Below are positions 50,948 to 59,501 of a stretch of DNA of 64,000 nucleotides, piece after piece. Source of the stretch: Williamsia serinedens (GTDB lineage Bacteria; Actinomycetota; Actinomycetes; Mycobacteriales; Mycobacteriaceae); NCBI RefSeq assembly GCF_024171725.1, contig NZ_JAMTCG010000003.1, positions 248,001 to 312,000 on the forward strand, written 5' to 3'. Made by a program: the position numbers and the translations under genes. Every line of letters starts with the position of its first letter. The first letter of the stretch is position 1. A model generated the notes under the pieces. That model saw only the letters and a list, made by a program, of their open reading frames with translations, did not search any database and was not told the DNA's origin.

Positions 50948-51598
50948 TCACTCGACGCCGTGTCGGTGGCGCAGGATCCCCCCGATCGCGTAGTCGACGT
51001 AGGTCTCGACGAGCGCGTCGATGTCGTGGTCGTCGCGAAGCCACCAGCTGACGCCGTTCATGAGATCGAGGACGGCGATGGCCGCACGCGTCGGGTCGGC
51101 CACCACGAAGTCCCCGGACCGCACACCGGCAGCGATCACGTCACGAACGCGTCGCTGGTAGTAGCGGCGATAGTCGAGGATGCGCTCGCGGTGGTCCTGC
51201 GAGAGGGCGGCCAGCTCGCGCAGGCTCACCAGGTGTTCGACGCGGTTGGCGGCGAGGAATCGCAGGTGCACCTCGACGAGCGTCGACAGGCGGTCTGCCG
51301 GCGTGCCGGCCTCGTCGAGCACGAGCATGTGCTCCTCGACCGGGACCTTGGTCATTCTCAGTGCGATGGCGTAGAGGATGTCCTCCTTCGACCCGAAGTG
51401 GTTGTAGAGGCTGGCACCCTTGATGCCCACCGAGTCCGCGATGCCGCGCATCCCCGCCGCGTGGTACCCGACCTCGGCGAAGTACTCGGCGGCCGCGGAG
51501 ACGATCTCGTCCCGGCGGTTCCGCGGACGTCCCAGCGGCGTGACACCCTCGGAGTCAGCCGCCAGGTCAGGCCGGGGCGCCACGTCGTCGGAGTTCAC
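50948..51598 (-). CDS. TetR-family regulator of the catabolic cluster
   Basis: A 216-residue TetR regulator. After an acidic, disordered N-terminus the helix-turn-helix (MRGIADSVGIKGASLYNHFGSKEDI, about 50-74) and a helical ligand domain follow. GTG at 51598 is chosen (GTG at 51583 is an alternative); this start overlaps the 3' end of the acyl-CoA synthetase gene by about 31 bases, so the regulator is the last gene of that operon. Regulators of this type often bind acyl-CoA intermediates. Repeated ACTGTTAGT sites in the operon's control region are its likely targets. Confidence 0.85.
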   Translation of the reverse strand: MNSDDVAPRPDLAADSEGVTPLGRPRNRRDEIVSAAAEYFAEVGYHAAGMRGIADSVGIKGASLYNHFGSKEDILYAIALRMTKVPVEEHMLVLDEAGTPADRLSTLVEVHLRFLAANRVEHLVSLRELAALSQDHRERILDYRRYYQRRVRDVIAAGVRSGDFVVADPTRAAIAVLDLMNGVSWWLRDDHDIDALVETYVDYAIGGILRHRHGVE

Positions 51599-53168
51599 GC
51601 TTGAGGATCTTGCCCTGCGCGTCGACGGGGACCGCGTCGACGAGGTGGACACGCTTGGGCACCTTGTACGAGGCGAGCGTGGTCCGGCAGTGATCGCGCA
51701 GCTCCTCCGCGGTGACGTCGCTCCCCTCGACGGGGATCACGAACGCGGTCACGGCCTCCACCCAGTAGTCGTCCGGGAGACCGACCACCGCGGCGCGTGC
51801 GACACCCGGATGAGACTGGAGCGACCGCTCGACCTCCTGCGACGACACGTTGTAGCCGCCGGTCTTGATCATGTCCTTGATGCGGTCGAGGAAGAACAGG
51901 TTGCCCTCGTCGTCGCGGCGGACCCGGTCCCCGGTGTGTACCCAGCCGCCCGCCATCACGGCCTGCGTCTTTTCCGGCGCGTCCAGGTAGCCGATCATCA
52001 CCGATGGAGTGCGACAGAGGAGTTCGCCGGTGTCGGAGTCGTGGCCGTCCTCGTCGACCACCCGGATCTCGAGGTGTCCGACCGGCTTGCCGATCCATGT
52101 CGGGTCGTTGCCGGGGACGTCCTCGAGGCGGCTGAACCACCCGACGGAGCCGAGCTGCGCGAGTTCGGACTGCCCCCAATAGGTCCCCCAGACCGACCCA
52201 TGGGCCGCGTCGGCCCAGGCGTCGACGGTCCGCGGCGACACCTGGCCGCCGTAGGTCAGGCACCGCTGGACCGTGCCGACGGTCGCCGTCCCGAAGTCGG
52301 GGTGATCGGCGAGGGCGAGATAGAAGGTGGGCGTCTGGGCGAGGACGGTGACACCCTCGTCGCGGATCACCCGCAGGGCGTCGGCAGGCGCGACGCTCGA
52401 CGGGAAGACCAGGGTCGCGCCCAGCAGCAGAAGGGATGTGGCCGAACCGATCCCGGCGATGGTGTGCAACGGCATGACGAAGAGCCACACGTCGTCGTCG
52501 CGGCACCGCAGCCCCCACGTGTAGGCCGGTGCGGTGGAGATCAGGTAGTGGCGGTGCGTGAGCATCACACCCTTCGGCGCCGCCTCGGTCCCGCTCGTGT
52601 AGACGATCATCGCGAGGTCGTGTTCGTCGACGACGCAGTCGGGTTCGGTCCCCGGCATGGTCGCGACGAGCCCGTCGAAGCCGCGCGGACCGTCTCCACC
52701 GAGGACGACGATCTGCGGCCGATGCGGCGCTCCGGCGATCGCCGCGTCGACGGTCGGTTCGAGCTCCGCCGCGACGACGACGACCGACGGCCGCAGATGG
52801 TCGAGCTGTTGGGCGACCTCGTCGCGCCCGAACAGCGCGTTGATGCCCGAGAAGGACGCGCCCACCTTGAGCAGGCCGTAGTACACGACGATCGACTCGA
52901 CCCGGTTGCGCGACATGACGGCGACGCGGTCGCGGCGACCCACGCTCATCGAGAGGAACAGGTGCGCAGCCTGATTCGCGCGGCGGTCCAACTCGGCGTA
53001 GGTGGTCACCGCTCGGGTCCCGGCGGCGTCGTAGGTGACGATCGCCGGGCGCGCACCGCGGGTCTGCGCGTGTCGACGCAACTGGTCACCGAGTGTGGCC
53101 CGCCGCATCAGGGTCTCCTGGGCCGCGGTGAGGACCGGGCGGTCGGAGACCTCGGGTGGGGCGGTCAC
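51567..53168 (-). CDS. Acyl-CoA synthetase (AMP-forming)
   Basis: Activates a carboxylic acid to its CoA thioester through an acyl-adenylate. The 533-residue protein has the AMP-binding motif YTSGTEAAPKGVMLT (190-204), the WGTYWGQSELAQLG region, TGD (near 420), and a C-terminal GKILKREL motif whose last lysine (K523) is catalytic. The GTG start overlaps the nitroreductase stop (GTGA). With the Baeyer-Villiger oxygenase and CoA-transferase/racemase genes on the other strand it suggests breakdown of a cyclic or branched ketone to acyl-CoAs. Substrate unknown. Confidence 0.93.
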   Translation of the reverse strand: MTAPPEVSDRPVLTAAQETLMRRATLGDQLRRHAQTRGARPAIVTYDAAGTRAVTTYAELDRRANQAAHLFLSMSVGRRDRVAVMSRNRVESIVVYYGLLKVGASFSGINALFGRDEVAQQLDHLRPSVVVVAAELEPTVDAAIAGAPHRPQIVVLGGDGPRGFDGLVATMPGTEPDCVVDEHDLAMIVYTSGTEAAPKGVMLTHRHYLISTAPAYTWGLRCRDDDVWLFVMPLHTIAGIGSATSLLLLGATLVFPSSVAPADALRVIRDEGVTVLAQTPTFYLALADHPDFGTATVGTVQRCLTYGGQVSPRTVDAWADAAHGSVWGTYWGQSELAQLGSVGWFSRLEDVPGNDPTWIGKPVGHLEIRVVDEDGHDSDTGELLCRTPSVMIGYLDAPEKTQAVMAGGWVHTGDRVRRDDEGNLFFLDRIKDMIKTGGYNVSSQEVERSLQSHPGVARAAVVGLPDDYWVEAVTAFVIPVEGSDVTAEELRDHCRTTLASYKVPKRVHLVDAVPVDAQGKILKRELRRRGAPA

Positions 53169-53812
53169 GCGAACATGGGGTTGTCGAAACGGTCGAGGAA
53201 CGCGACGTCGGCCACCTCGGCACGGGTCAGCTTCGTGGGGAAGCCCTTGGCGGGGTACCCGACGGCGACGTGCGCGGCGGTGATCACGTCGTCGGGGATG
53301 TTCAGCAGCTCCTTCACGGCCGGCTCCTCGGCGCAGAGCAGGGTCGTCACCGCGGACGCGACGCCCTGGTCGCGCAGCGCGAGGGTCAGGTTCTGGACCA
53401 CGGGGTAGATCGACGCGCCACCGACCACGCTGAGCCGACCGAGTTCGTGATCGGTCGGGTGCAGGCCCGCCATCTCCGCACAGACGACGACCAGCACCGG
53501 GACCTCGGCGAGGTGGTTGGCGAAGTAGTTCGCGCTCTCCACCGTCCGGTCGATGGCACCGACAGCCTTCTGCCCCTCCTTGATCGCCGCGTAGTAGGCG
53601 TTCCAGTACGGCATGTAGAGCTCGGCGAGACGGGCCTTGGTCGCGTCGTCGCGCACGACGATCCACCGGACCGGCTGCCGGTTGCCGCCCTGCGGGCCGA
53701 ACCGGGCGTGGTCGAACGCCTGACGAAGCACCTCGTCGGTCACCAGCTCGTCGCTGAAGTACCGGCAGGTACCCGTCGTCCGCATCGCCTCCACCAGTTC
53801 CACTGGATTCAC
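53165..53812 (-). CDS. Nitroreductase-family flavoprotein
   Basis: A 215-residue FMN-dependent nitroreductase-fold enzyme. Features: VELVEAMRTTGTCRYFSDELVTDEVL, ARFGPQGGNRQPVRWIVVRD (phosphate-binding) and the C-terminal VGYPAKGFP. GTG at 53812 is chosen because it opens the conserved domain; an ATG at 53857 upstream would add residues coming from the promoter. AGGAGG directly abuts the GTG, closer than normal spacing. First gene of the nitroreductase/acyl-CoA ligase/TetR operon. It could reduce an enoyl or quinone-type intermediate; the reaction is not known. Confidence 0.87.
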   Translation of the reverse strand: MNPVELVEAMRTTGTCRYFSDELVTDEVLRQAFDHARFGPQGGNRQPVRWIVVRDDATKARLAELYMPYWNAYYAAIKEGQKAVGAIDRTVESANYFANHLAEVPVLVVVCAEMAGLHPTDHELGRLSVVGGASIYPVVQNLTLALRDQGVASAVTTLLCAEEPAVKELLNIPDDVITAAHVAVGYPAKGFPTKLTRAEVADVAFLDRFDNPMFA

Positions 53813-53833
53813 CCTCCTGATCGGGAAACTACC

Positions 53834-53942
53834 CACTGTTAGTGAGATCCAGGTCATAGTTGCACCGCGAGGCGGCGGCGTCAACGGTTCTGGACCGCCG
53901 AATCCGCTCAGCCCTTCCCGCCTTCGCTAACTACTGTTAGTT
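53834..53942. promoter_or_regulatory. Divergent control region with two ACTGTTAGT sites
   Basis: The 137-base gap between the two catabolic operons holds two copies of ACTGTTAGT in the same orientation: one inside CACTGTTAGTG (53834-53844) and one inside AACTACTGTTAGTT (53929-53942), each near one start. Both have short dyad symmetry (CACT/AGTG; AACTA/TAGTT). Each lies close to a possible -10 hexamer. Inference: the TetR protein of the operon represses both directions. Confidence 0.55.
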
Positions 53943-53949
53943 TCGAGTC

Positions 53950-55911
53950 ATGACCGCGATGACCGACGGTGACCACGCCCGTCTCGACCGTGCGATCGCG
54001 TCGGGAAGCATCCCGACGATGCTCGCGGTGCTCGTCGAGTACACGGGTGATCACCGTTGGCTGAGCGCCCGGTTCCGCCCGACGCGCAGTCGCGGGATGG
54101 ACGAGAACGCCTCCGGCGGGCTCCCGGAGGACGTGCAGGACGAGATCCGTGCCGCGTTCGCCGACGCCGTCCGCGACTGGTGGAGGACGGGGCGTCCACG
54201 CCGCCGTGACCTCGGCGACGACGAGGTCGGGACCATCCTGTCGTTCACGACCGGGGAGAGCGTCCCACCCGACGTCGCGTCGATGATGGCCGAGATCGTG
54301 ACCGGACCGCAGCCCGTGCCCACGGCCCCGGTCGTCACCACGGACCTCCGCGCGATCGTGATCGGCGCCGGCGTCGCGGGGATGCTGATCTCGGTCGCAC
54401 TGGACCGCCTCGGCATCGATCACGTCATCCTCGAGAAGAACGAGGAGGTCGGCGGATCCTGGTGGGAGAACCGGTATCCCGGCGCCGGCGTCGACACCCC
54501 GAGCCACCTCTACTCCATCTCCGGGTTCGACCACGACTGGTCGACCTTCTTCGGCAAGCGCGACGAGGTGGAGGGGTACCTGCAGGCATACGCCGACGCG
54601 CACGACATCCGCCGACGCGTCCGGTTCGGCACCGAGGTGACACGTGCGGCGTTCGACGAGGCCGCCCAGGTGTGGCGGGTGACCGCCGTCGACGAACGCG
54701 GCGAGCCCGTCGACCTCGACGCCCCGATCCTCATCAGCGCCGTCGGGCTGCTGAACCGGCCGAAGGTGCCCGACCTGCCCGGCATCGACGACTTCGGCGG
54801 CCGGGTCTTCCACTCCGCCCGCTGGCCCGAGGACCTGGACGCGCCCGACTCGCTGCGGGACAGGTCGGTCGGCATCATCGGTGCGGGTGCCAGCGCCATG
54901 CAGATCGGCCCCGCCATCGTCGACCGCGTGGGCTCGCTCACCGTCTTCCAACGGTCGCCGCAGTGGATCGCGCCGAACGCCGACTACTTCCGGCCGGTCT
55001 CCGAGGACGTCCACTGGCTGATGGACTCGGTCCCCGGGTACCGCGCGTGGTACCGCGCGCACCTGTCCTGGATCTTCAACGACAAGGTGCACCCGTCGCT
55101 CCAGGTCGACCCGGAGTGGCCGGAGGATCGGCTGTCGATCAACGAGACCAACCACGGCCACCGTGGCTTCTACGAGCGGTACCTGCGCGACCAGCTCGGC
55201 GACCGCACCGACCTGATCGAGGCGTCCCTGCCCGACTATCCGCCCTTCGGCAAGCGGATGCTGTTGGACAACGGCTGGTACGCGATGCTGCGCGAGCCGC
55301 ACGTCGAGCTCGTCACGCGCGGGGTCCGCTCGTTCACCGCGGACGGCGTCGTCGACACCGACGGTGTCGAGCACCCGCTCGACGTCGCCGTCCTCGCCAC
55401 CGGGTTCCACAGCACCCGGATGCTGTACCCGATGGAGATCGTCGGGCGCTCCGGCCGATCCACCCGCGAGGTCTGGGGCGACGACGACGCGCGGGCGTAT
55501 CTCGGGATCACCGTCCCCGACTTCCCGAACCTGTTCGTCCTCACCGGTCCGAACACCGCGCTCGGCCACGGTGGCAGCTTCATCACCATCCTCGAGTGCC
55601 AGGTCCGCTACATCGTCGACGCACTGCACCGCATGCAGACCGAGGGCATCGCCGTGCTCGAGTGTCGATCGGAGGTCTGCGACCGCTACAACGCGGAGGT
55701 CGACGCCCGTCACGCCCGCATGGTGTGGACGCACCCGGCGATGCAGAACTGGTACCGCAACGACGACGGTCGTGTGGTCGCCGTGTTGCCCTGGCGCATC
55801 ACCGATTACTGGTCCATGACGCACCAGGTCGACCTGGACGACTTCGACGTCGAACCTCCCCGCGCGAGCGCCGAGCCCGCCGGGGCAGCCGGTCACCGGA
55901 CCGCGTCGTGA
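53950..55911 (+). CDS. Baeyer-Villiger monooxygenase with N-terminal extension
   Basis: Inserts one oxygen next to a ketone, giving an ester or lactone, with NADPH and O2. The 653-residue flavoprotein has two Rossmann motifs, GAGVAG (139-144) and GAGASA (311-316), flanking the BVMO fingerprint F-x-G-x3-H-x3-W-P at 282-293. The 130-residue N-terminal helical extension resembles that of 4-hydroxyacetophenone monooxygenase (HAPMO). ATG at 53950; its stop overlaps the next gene. In this setting it probably opens an aryl or cyclic ketone whose acid product is then activated by the acyl-CoA synthetase. Confidence 0.93.
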   Translation: MTAMTDGDHARLDRAIASGSIPTMLAVLVEYTGDHRWLSARFRPTRSRGMDENASGGLPEDVQDEIRAAFADAVRDWWRTGRPRRRDLGDDEVGTILSFTTGESVPPDVASMMAEIVTGPQPVPTAPVVTTDLRAIVIGAGVAGMLISVALDRLGIDHVILEKNEEVGGSWWENRYPGAGVDTPSHLYSISGFDHDWSTFFGKRDEVEGYLQAYADAHDIRRRVRFGTEVTRAAFDEAAQVWRVTAVDERGEPVDLDAPILISAVGLLNRPKVPDLPGIDDFGGRVFHSARWPEDLDAPDSLRDRSVGIIGAGASAMQIGPAIVDRVGSLTVFQRSPQWIAPNADYFRPVSEDVHWLMDSVPGYRAWYRAHLSWIFNDKVHPSLQVDPEWPEDRLSINETNHGHRGFYERYLRDQLGDRTDLIEASLPDYPPFGKRMLLDNGWYAMLREPHVELVTRGVRSFTADGVVDTDGVEHPLDVAVLATGFHSTRMLYPMEIVGRSGRSTREVWGDDDARAYLGITVPDFPNLFVLTGPNTALGHGGSFITILECQVRYIVDALHRMQTEGIAVLECRSEVCDRYNAEVDARHARMVWTHPAMQNWYRNDDGRVVAVLPWRITDYWSMTHQVDLDDFDVEPPRASAEPAGAAGHRTAS

Positions 55912-57017
55912 CACCGCCACCGCCGGATCGAGGTCCGCTGCACGGGGTCCGCGTGATCGAGATGGAGGGGATCGGGCCCCTGCTGCACGCCGGGATGATG
56001 CTGGCCGACCTCGGCGCCGACATCGTCCGCGTCTCGCGACCCCGACGGGGAGGGCGATCGGACGACGGCGTGTCCGACGCCGACGCCGCGATGCTGCGCG
56101 GCCGCGTCGAGGTCACGGTGGATCTCGCCGATCCCGCAGGCGCGGAACGGCTCCGGGATCTGGTGTCGCGCGCCGACATCCTGGTCGAGGGCTTCCGCCC
56201 GGGCACGATGGAGAGGCGCGGATTCGGACCCGAGCAGTGCGCCCGCGTGAACCCTCGGTTGGTCTACGGACGCATGACCGGCTGGGGCCAGTCCGGCCCG
56301 CTCGCCCACACCGCAGGCCACGACCTGAACTACCTCGCCGAATCAGGTGCGCTGCACCCGATCGGTCCCCGCGACACGGCACCGACGCCTCCGCTCAACT
56401 ACGTCGCGAACTTCGGAGGTGGCTCGATGTTCCTCGTCGTCGGGCTCCTCGCCGCTCTCCACGACCGGAGTCGCACCGGTCTCGGGCAGGTCGTCGACGC
56501 GGCGATGATCGACGGCGCGAGTTCGCTCACCAGCCTCGTGCGGTCGTGGCGGCATGCCGGCCGGTGGTCCGACGTGCGCGGGACCAACCTCCTCGACGGG
56601 TCCGCGCCGTTCTACCGCGCCTACACCTGCCGTGACGGACGGTTCGTGGCCGTCGGCGCTCTGGAGGACGTCTTCTACGACGAGTTCGTCCGCGGCCTCG
56701 GCCTCGACCCCGCCGACCTCCCCGACCGATGGGACCGCGCGCGGTGGCCCCGTCTCACCGAGCGGTTCGTCGAGATCATCGCGAGGCGCGACCGCGACGA
56801 GTGGGTGGAGGCGTTCCGCGGACGCGACGCGTGCCTGTCGCCCGTCCTGACCCTCGACGAGGCGACCGCGACCGAGCACGCCCGGCATCGCCAGGCGTTC
56901 ACCACATCGGGTCCGGTGACCATGCCGGCGCCCGCACCCCGATTGACCCGATCCGGTGCCGTCGCGGCGCCGCGAACCCACGACGACGCGGACGCGGTCA
57001 TCGGCCGCTGGGCGTGA
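55908..57017 (+). CDS. CaiB/BaiF family, alpha-methylacyl-CoA racemase-like
   Basis: A 369-residue family III CoA-transferase-fold protein. It has GVRVIEMEGIGPLLHAGMMLADLGADIVRVSRP at the N-terminus, DILVEGFRPGTMERRGFGP and TGWGQSGPLAHTAGHDLNYLA, where the GHDLNY block carries the racemase catalytic histidine; this favours an alpha-methylacyl-CoA racemase over a CoA transferase. It would invert the methyl-branched CoA ester so that beta-oxidation can proceed. GTG start overlaps the monooxygenase stop (GTGA), so the two genes are translated together. Confidence 0.9.
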   Translation: MTPPPPDRGPLHGVRVIEMEGIGPLLHAGMMLADLGADIVRVSRPRRGGRSDDGVSDADAAMLRGRVEVTVDLADPAGAERLRDLVSRADILVEGFRPGTMERRGFGPEQCARVNPRLVYGRMTGWGQSGPLAHTAGHDLNYLAESGALHPIGPRDTAPTPPLNYVANFGGGSMFLVVGLLAALHDRSRTGLGQVVDAAMIDGASSLTSLVRSWRHAGRWSDVRGTNLLDGSAPFYRAYTCRDGRFVAVGALEDVFYDEFVRGLGLDPADLPDRWDRARWPRLTERFVEIIARRDRDEWVEAFRGRDACLSPVLTLDEATATEHARHRQAFTTSGPVTMPAPAPRLTRSGAVAAPRTHDDADAVIGRWA

Positions 57018-57067
57018 GGACGCGCCGGCAAGTCCGCACCCCTCCGGTCGGACGGCATCATGGGGTC

Positions 57068-57658
57068 GTGAGCGATCCCGCTGCCGCGAAGAAGGCGCTG
57101 CGCGCCGATCTGATCCGCCGACGCGACGCCCTGTCCGACGGCGACCGCGCGCAGGTGAGTGCCGCACTCGCCCGGCACCTGGGTGACGCCCCCGTGGCGA
57201 TCGGCCCCGACAGCACCGTGTGCGCGTACGTCTCCATCGGCACCGAACCGCCCACCGGGCCGTTGCTCGCCGCCATCGCCGAGACCGGTGCGCGGGTACT
57301 GCTGCCGATCAGCCTGCCCGGGACCCCGTCTCCGCTGGAGTGGGCGGTCGCCGACGGACCGGATGCGCTCGCACCGGGACGTTTCGGCCTGCTCGAGCCG
57401 ACGGGCGAGCGGCTCGGACCGGACGCGGTGAGCAGGGCCGACCTCGTGTTCGTGCCCGCGCTCGCCGTCGACACCCGCGGAGTGCGGCTCGGGCGGGGCG
57501 CGGGCTTCTACGACCGGTCGTTGGTCGGTGCCCGAGGGGCGCTGATCGCCGTCGTGCACGACGACGAGGTGCTCCCCCACGTCCCCGGCGACGCACACGA
57601 CATCCCGATGACCTGGGCTCTCACCCCGACCGGCGGGTTCCGAAGTCTCGGCGGGTGA
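57068..57658 (+). CDS. 5-formyltetrahydrofolate cyclo-ligase
   Basis: Converts 5-formyl-THF to 5,10-methenyl-THF with ATP, recycling stored folate. The 196-residue protein begins with KKALRADLIRRRDALS and ends with the family signature VPALAVDTRGVRLGRGAGFYDR near residue 140, then HDIPM. GTG at 57068. It is 50 bases after the racemase gene and is followed by the CIRCE-controlled fmdB/ruc gene, the same neighbour order as Rv0992c and Rv0991c in M. tuberculosis. Confidence 0.92.
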   Translation: MSDPAAAKKALRADLIRRRDALSDGDRAQVSAALARHLGDAPVAIGPDSTVCAYVSIGTEPPTGPLLAAIAETGARVLLPISLPGTPSPLEWAVADGPDALAPGRFGLLEPTGERLGPDAVSRADLVFVPALAVDTRGVRLGRGAGFYDRSLVGARGALIAVVHDDEVLPHVPGDAHDIPMTWALTPTGGFRSLGG

Positions 57659-57673
57659 CCGCCACGCGCATCG

Positions 57674-57700
57674 TTGGCACTCGCGTCGGTCGAGTGCCAG
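57674..57700. promoter_or_regulatory. CIRCE-type HrcA operator upstream of ruc
   Basis: TTGGCACTC (57674-57682), nine bases, then GAGTGCCAG (57692-57700). This has the exact 9-9-9 layout and the GCACTC/GAGTGC core of the CIRCE element (TTAGCACTC-N9-GAGTGCTAA) bound by the heat-shock repressor HrcA. A -10-like TAGACT follows at 57710-57715, so the repressor would block the promoter. A GGTCCC/GGGACC hairpin (57722-57739) follows in the untranslated leader. Confidence 0.82.
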
Positions 57701-57767
57701 TCGGCGCGCTAGACTGTCCACGGTCCCGGGTCCGGGACCCAGGTTCTTCCCTCCCGGAGGTGAGTCG

Positions 57768-58124
57768 GTGCCGACCTACTCGTATGCGTGCACGGAGTGC
57801 GACAACAAGTTCGACATCGTGCAGTCCTTCAGTGACGACTCGCTGACGGAGTGCCCGCGCTGCGGCGGACGCCTCCGCAAGCTGTTCAACTCGGTCGGCA
57901 TCGTGTTCAAGGGCAGCGGCTTCTACCGCACCGACAGCCGCTCGGGATCGACCGTGGGCAGCAGCGATTCCGGCTCCGACTCGTCGTCGAGTTCGGATTC
58001 GTCGTCCTCGAAGGACAGCTCCTCGAGCAGCAGCTCGTCGTCCTCGACCTCGAAGGACAGCTCGTCCTCGAGCAGCAGCACGTCGAGTTCGTCGTCGAGC
58101 AGCACGCCGGCCAAGGCCTCCTGA
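57768..58124 (+). CDS. FmdB-type zinc-ribbon protein, Ruc-like redox chaperone
   Basis: A 118-residue protein with an N-terminal zinc ribbon (cysteines 8, 11, 29 and 32 in two CxxC pairs) and a long disordered tail of serine, aspartate and lysine. The layout is that of mycobacterial Rv0991c (Ruc), a heat-inducible holdase chaperone that is switched on when oxidation releases zinc and pairs its cysteines. GTG at 57768 with GGAGGTGA upstream. The CIRCE element 68 bases before the start predicts HrcA-controlled heat induction. Cytosolic. Confidence 0.88.
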   Translation: MPTYSYACTECDNKFDIVQSFSDDSLTECPRCGGRLRKLFNSVGIVFKGSGFYRTDSRSGSTVGSSDSGSDSSSSSDSSSSKDSSSSSSSSSSTSKDSSSSSSSTSSSSSSSTPAKAS

Positions 58125-58221
58125 CCGCGGTCCGTCCCCAGATCGGCCTGCTCCCCCAACTCGGTCGTCCCCTGTCGCGCAGCGGTCCGTCGGCGTCCAC
58201 CGTGCGTCATACGGTTCGCCC

Positions 58222-58920
58222 ATGCCGCGACCCCCTGCCCGCGACCTCCGGCTCGACCCGACGCTCGTCGACCGGATCCGTGGCGCACTCCGCCCCGGAT
58301 GGGCACGATCGTTGGCCGTCCGACGGATCGCGGCGGTCGTCCTCGTCGGCGTCGCCCTCACCTCGGCACTCATCGCCCACCGGGGAACCCGCCTCGCGAC
58401 GGTGATGGTGGCGGCCCGCGATCTCACCCCGGGTACCGAGCTCGTCGCCGAGGATCTACGCGCCGCCGACGTCGACCCCGCCCTCGTCCCTCCGGGTGCA
58501 CTCCGGATGACCCGGGACGGGGTGGGCCGCACGGTCACCGGGCCCGTCCACGACGGGGAGATGCTCACCGACTGGAGACTGCTCTCCCCGCGACTACCCG
58601 CACTCCTCGCCGACGACGACGGGGCGCGCCTGGTCCCGGTGCGGCTGGCCGACGACGCCGTCGTCGATCTGCTGCGCACCGGCGACGTCGTCGACGTCCT
58701 CACCGAATCCGACGACACGACCGCCGACGTCTCCGCGAGGCAGCCGGCCCGCCACGGCGGCACGGTGCTGGTCCGCGGCGCCGTCGTCGCCGTGGTCCCA
58801 CCGCCGCGGACCACACGGGACACCCGCGCGCCGGTGGTCATGCTCGCGATGCCCGAACGGGACGCCCACGCGGTCGCCGGCACCGCACTTGCCGCGCCGG
58901 TGACGGTCGTCTTCCACTGA
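58222..58920 (+). CDS. SAF-domain membrane-anchored protein
   Basis: A 232-residue protein: a basic cytoplasmic N-tail, one transmembrane helix (about 33-52, RRIAAVVLVGVALTSALIAH), then a SAF domain (VMVAARDLTPGTELVAEDLR, 61-80) related to CpaB/RcpC and FlgA, and a C-terminal RcpC-like region ending in TVVFH. CpaB/RcpC proteins help pilus assembly, but no other pilus genes are here. Its role may be in the cell envelope. ATG at 58222, 97 bases after the Ruc-like gene. Confidence 0.83.
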   Translation: MPRPPARDLRLDPTLVDRIRGALRPGWARSLAVRRIAAVVLVGVALTSALIAHRGTRLATVMVAARDLTPGTELVAEDLRAADVDPALVPPGALRMTRDGVGRTVTGPVHDGEMLTDWRLLSPRLPALLADDDGARLVPVRLADDAVVDLLRTGDVVDVLTESDDTTADVSARQPARHGGTVLVRGAVVAVVPPPRTTRDTRAPVVMLAMPERDAHAVAGTALAAPVTVVFH

Positions 58921-58934
58921 GCGCACCGGCGACC

Positions 58935-59219
58935 TCAGCGGTCGGGACGCTCCGACGCCTCGTTCAGCAGGGCCGCGACGTCGCGCTGCCGGAATCGACG
59001 GTGGCCGCCCGGGGTCGTGATGCAGGGCAGTTCGCCGGCGTCAGCCCACCGAGACACCGTTTTCGGCCGGACGTTGAAGATCGCGGCGACGTCACCCGGG
59101 GTCAGCGTGTGCTCGGTGGCGAACTCCGGGGTGATCGCCGCCCCACGGCCGACCTGCTCGTCGCCCCCCGACGTCGATGCGTCGTCGGGGTTGGGCTGCG
59201 TCGGCGATGTCTGATCCAT
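58935..59219 (-). CDS. BldC-like small MerR-type DNA-binding protein
   Basis: A 94-residue regulator. The disordered N-terminus precedes a winged-helix core at 38-85: LTPGDVAAIFNVRPKTVSRWADAGELP, then TPGGHRRFRQRDVAALL. This is the pattern of BldC, the Streptomyces developmental regulator that binds variable numbers of direct repeats. It lacks an effector domain. In non-sporulating Mycobacteriales the BldC role is undefined. Start ATG at 59219. It is convergent with the SAF gene, 14 bases away. Confidence 0.87.
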   Translation of the reverse strand: MDQTSPTQPNPDDASTSGGDEQVGRGAAITPEFATEHTLTPGDVAAIFNVRPKTVSRWADAGELPCITTPGGHRRFRQRDVAALLNEASERPDR

Positions 59220-59244
59220 TCGGGCCCTCGTCTCGCTGCGGATC

Positions 59245-59421
59245 TCAGGTCGGTGTGCCGTCGAGGTGGCCCCAGCGTTGCTGGGCGGCCTCGACGGTCA
59301 GGCCCGTGGCCGGGCCGATGTCCGCCAGCACGTACCCCATGAGCAGACACTCGCGGACACACGCGACGATGGCCGGTTCGTCCCCGGGGTGGTCTCGCAC
59401 CGTGGCGACGAGCGACGGCAT
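59245..59421 (-). CDS. Small unknown protein
   Basis: A 58-residue, mostly helical protein (ATVRDHPGDEPAIVACVRECLLMGYVLADIGPATGLTVEAAQQRWG) whose end resembles a helix-turn-helix half. Two cysteines (VACVREC) lie four residues apart. ATG at 59421; in-frame GTG starts upstream are possible. It lies 25 bases before the BldC-like gene in the same direction, so could be in its operon. No family recognised. Confidence 0.5.
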   Translation of the reverse strand: MPSLVATVRDHPGDEPAIVACVRECLLMGYVLADIGPATGLTVEAAQQRWGHLDGTPT

Positions 59422-59501
59422 CGGATCACCCGTCGGAGGCACCGCTCCGTGACTCACCACGGACGGATTCTCACCGATCCGACCTGAAGGGACGCTGAGA
59501 G

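Noticed and set aside
50948-51598. Assignment of the TetR gene as KstR2, the cholesterol-ring regulator
   Set aside because: The helix-turn-helix is generic and the flanking genes are not the kstR2 set; the sequence does not justify the name.
53908-55920. 670-codon minus-strand frame opposite the Baeyer-Villiger monooxygenase
   Set aside because: Compositional shadow of a gene with full catalytic motifs on the plus strand.
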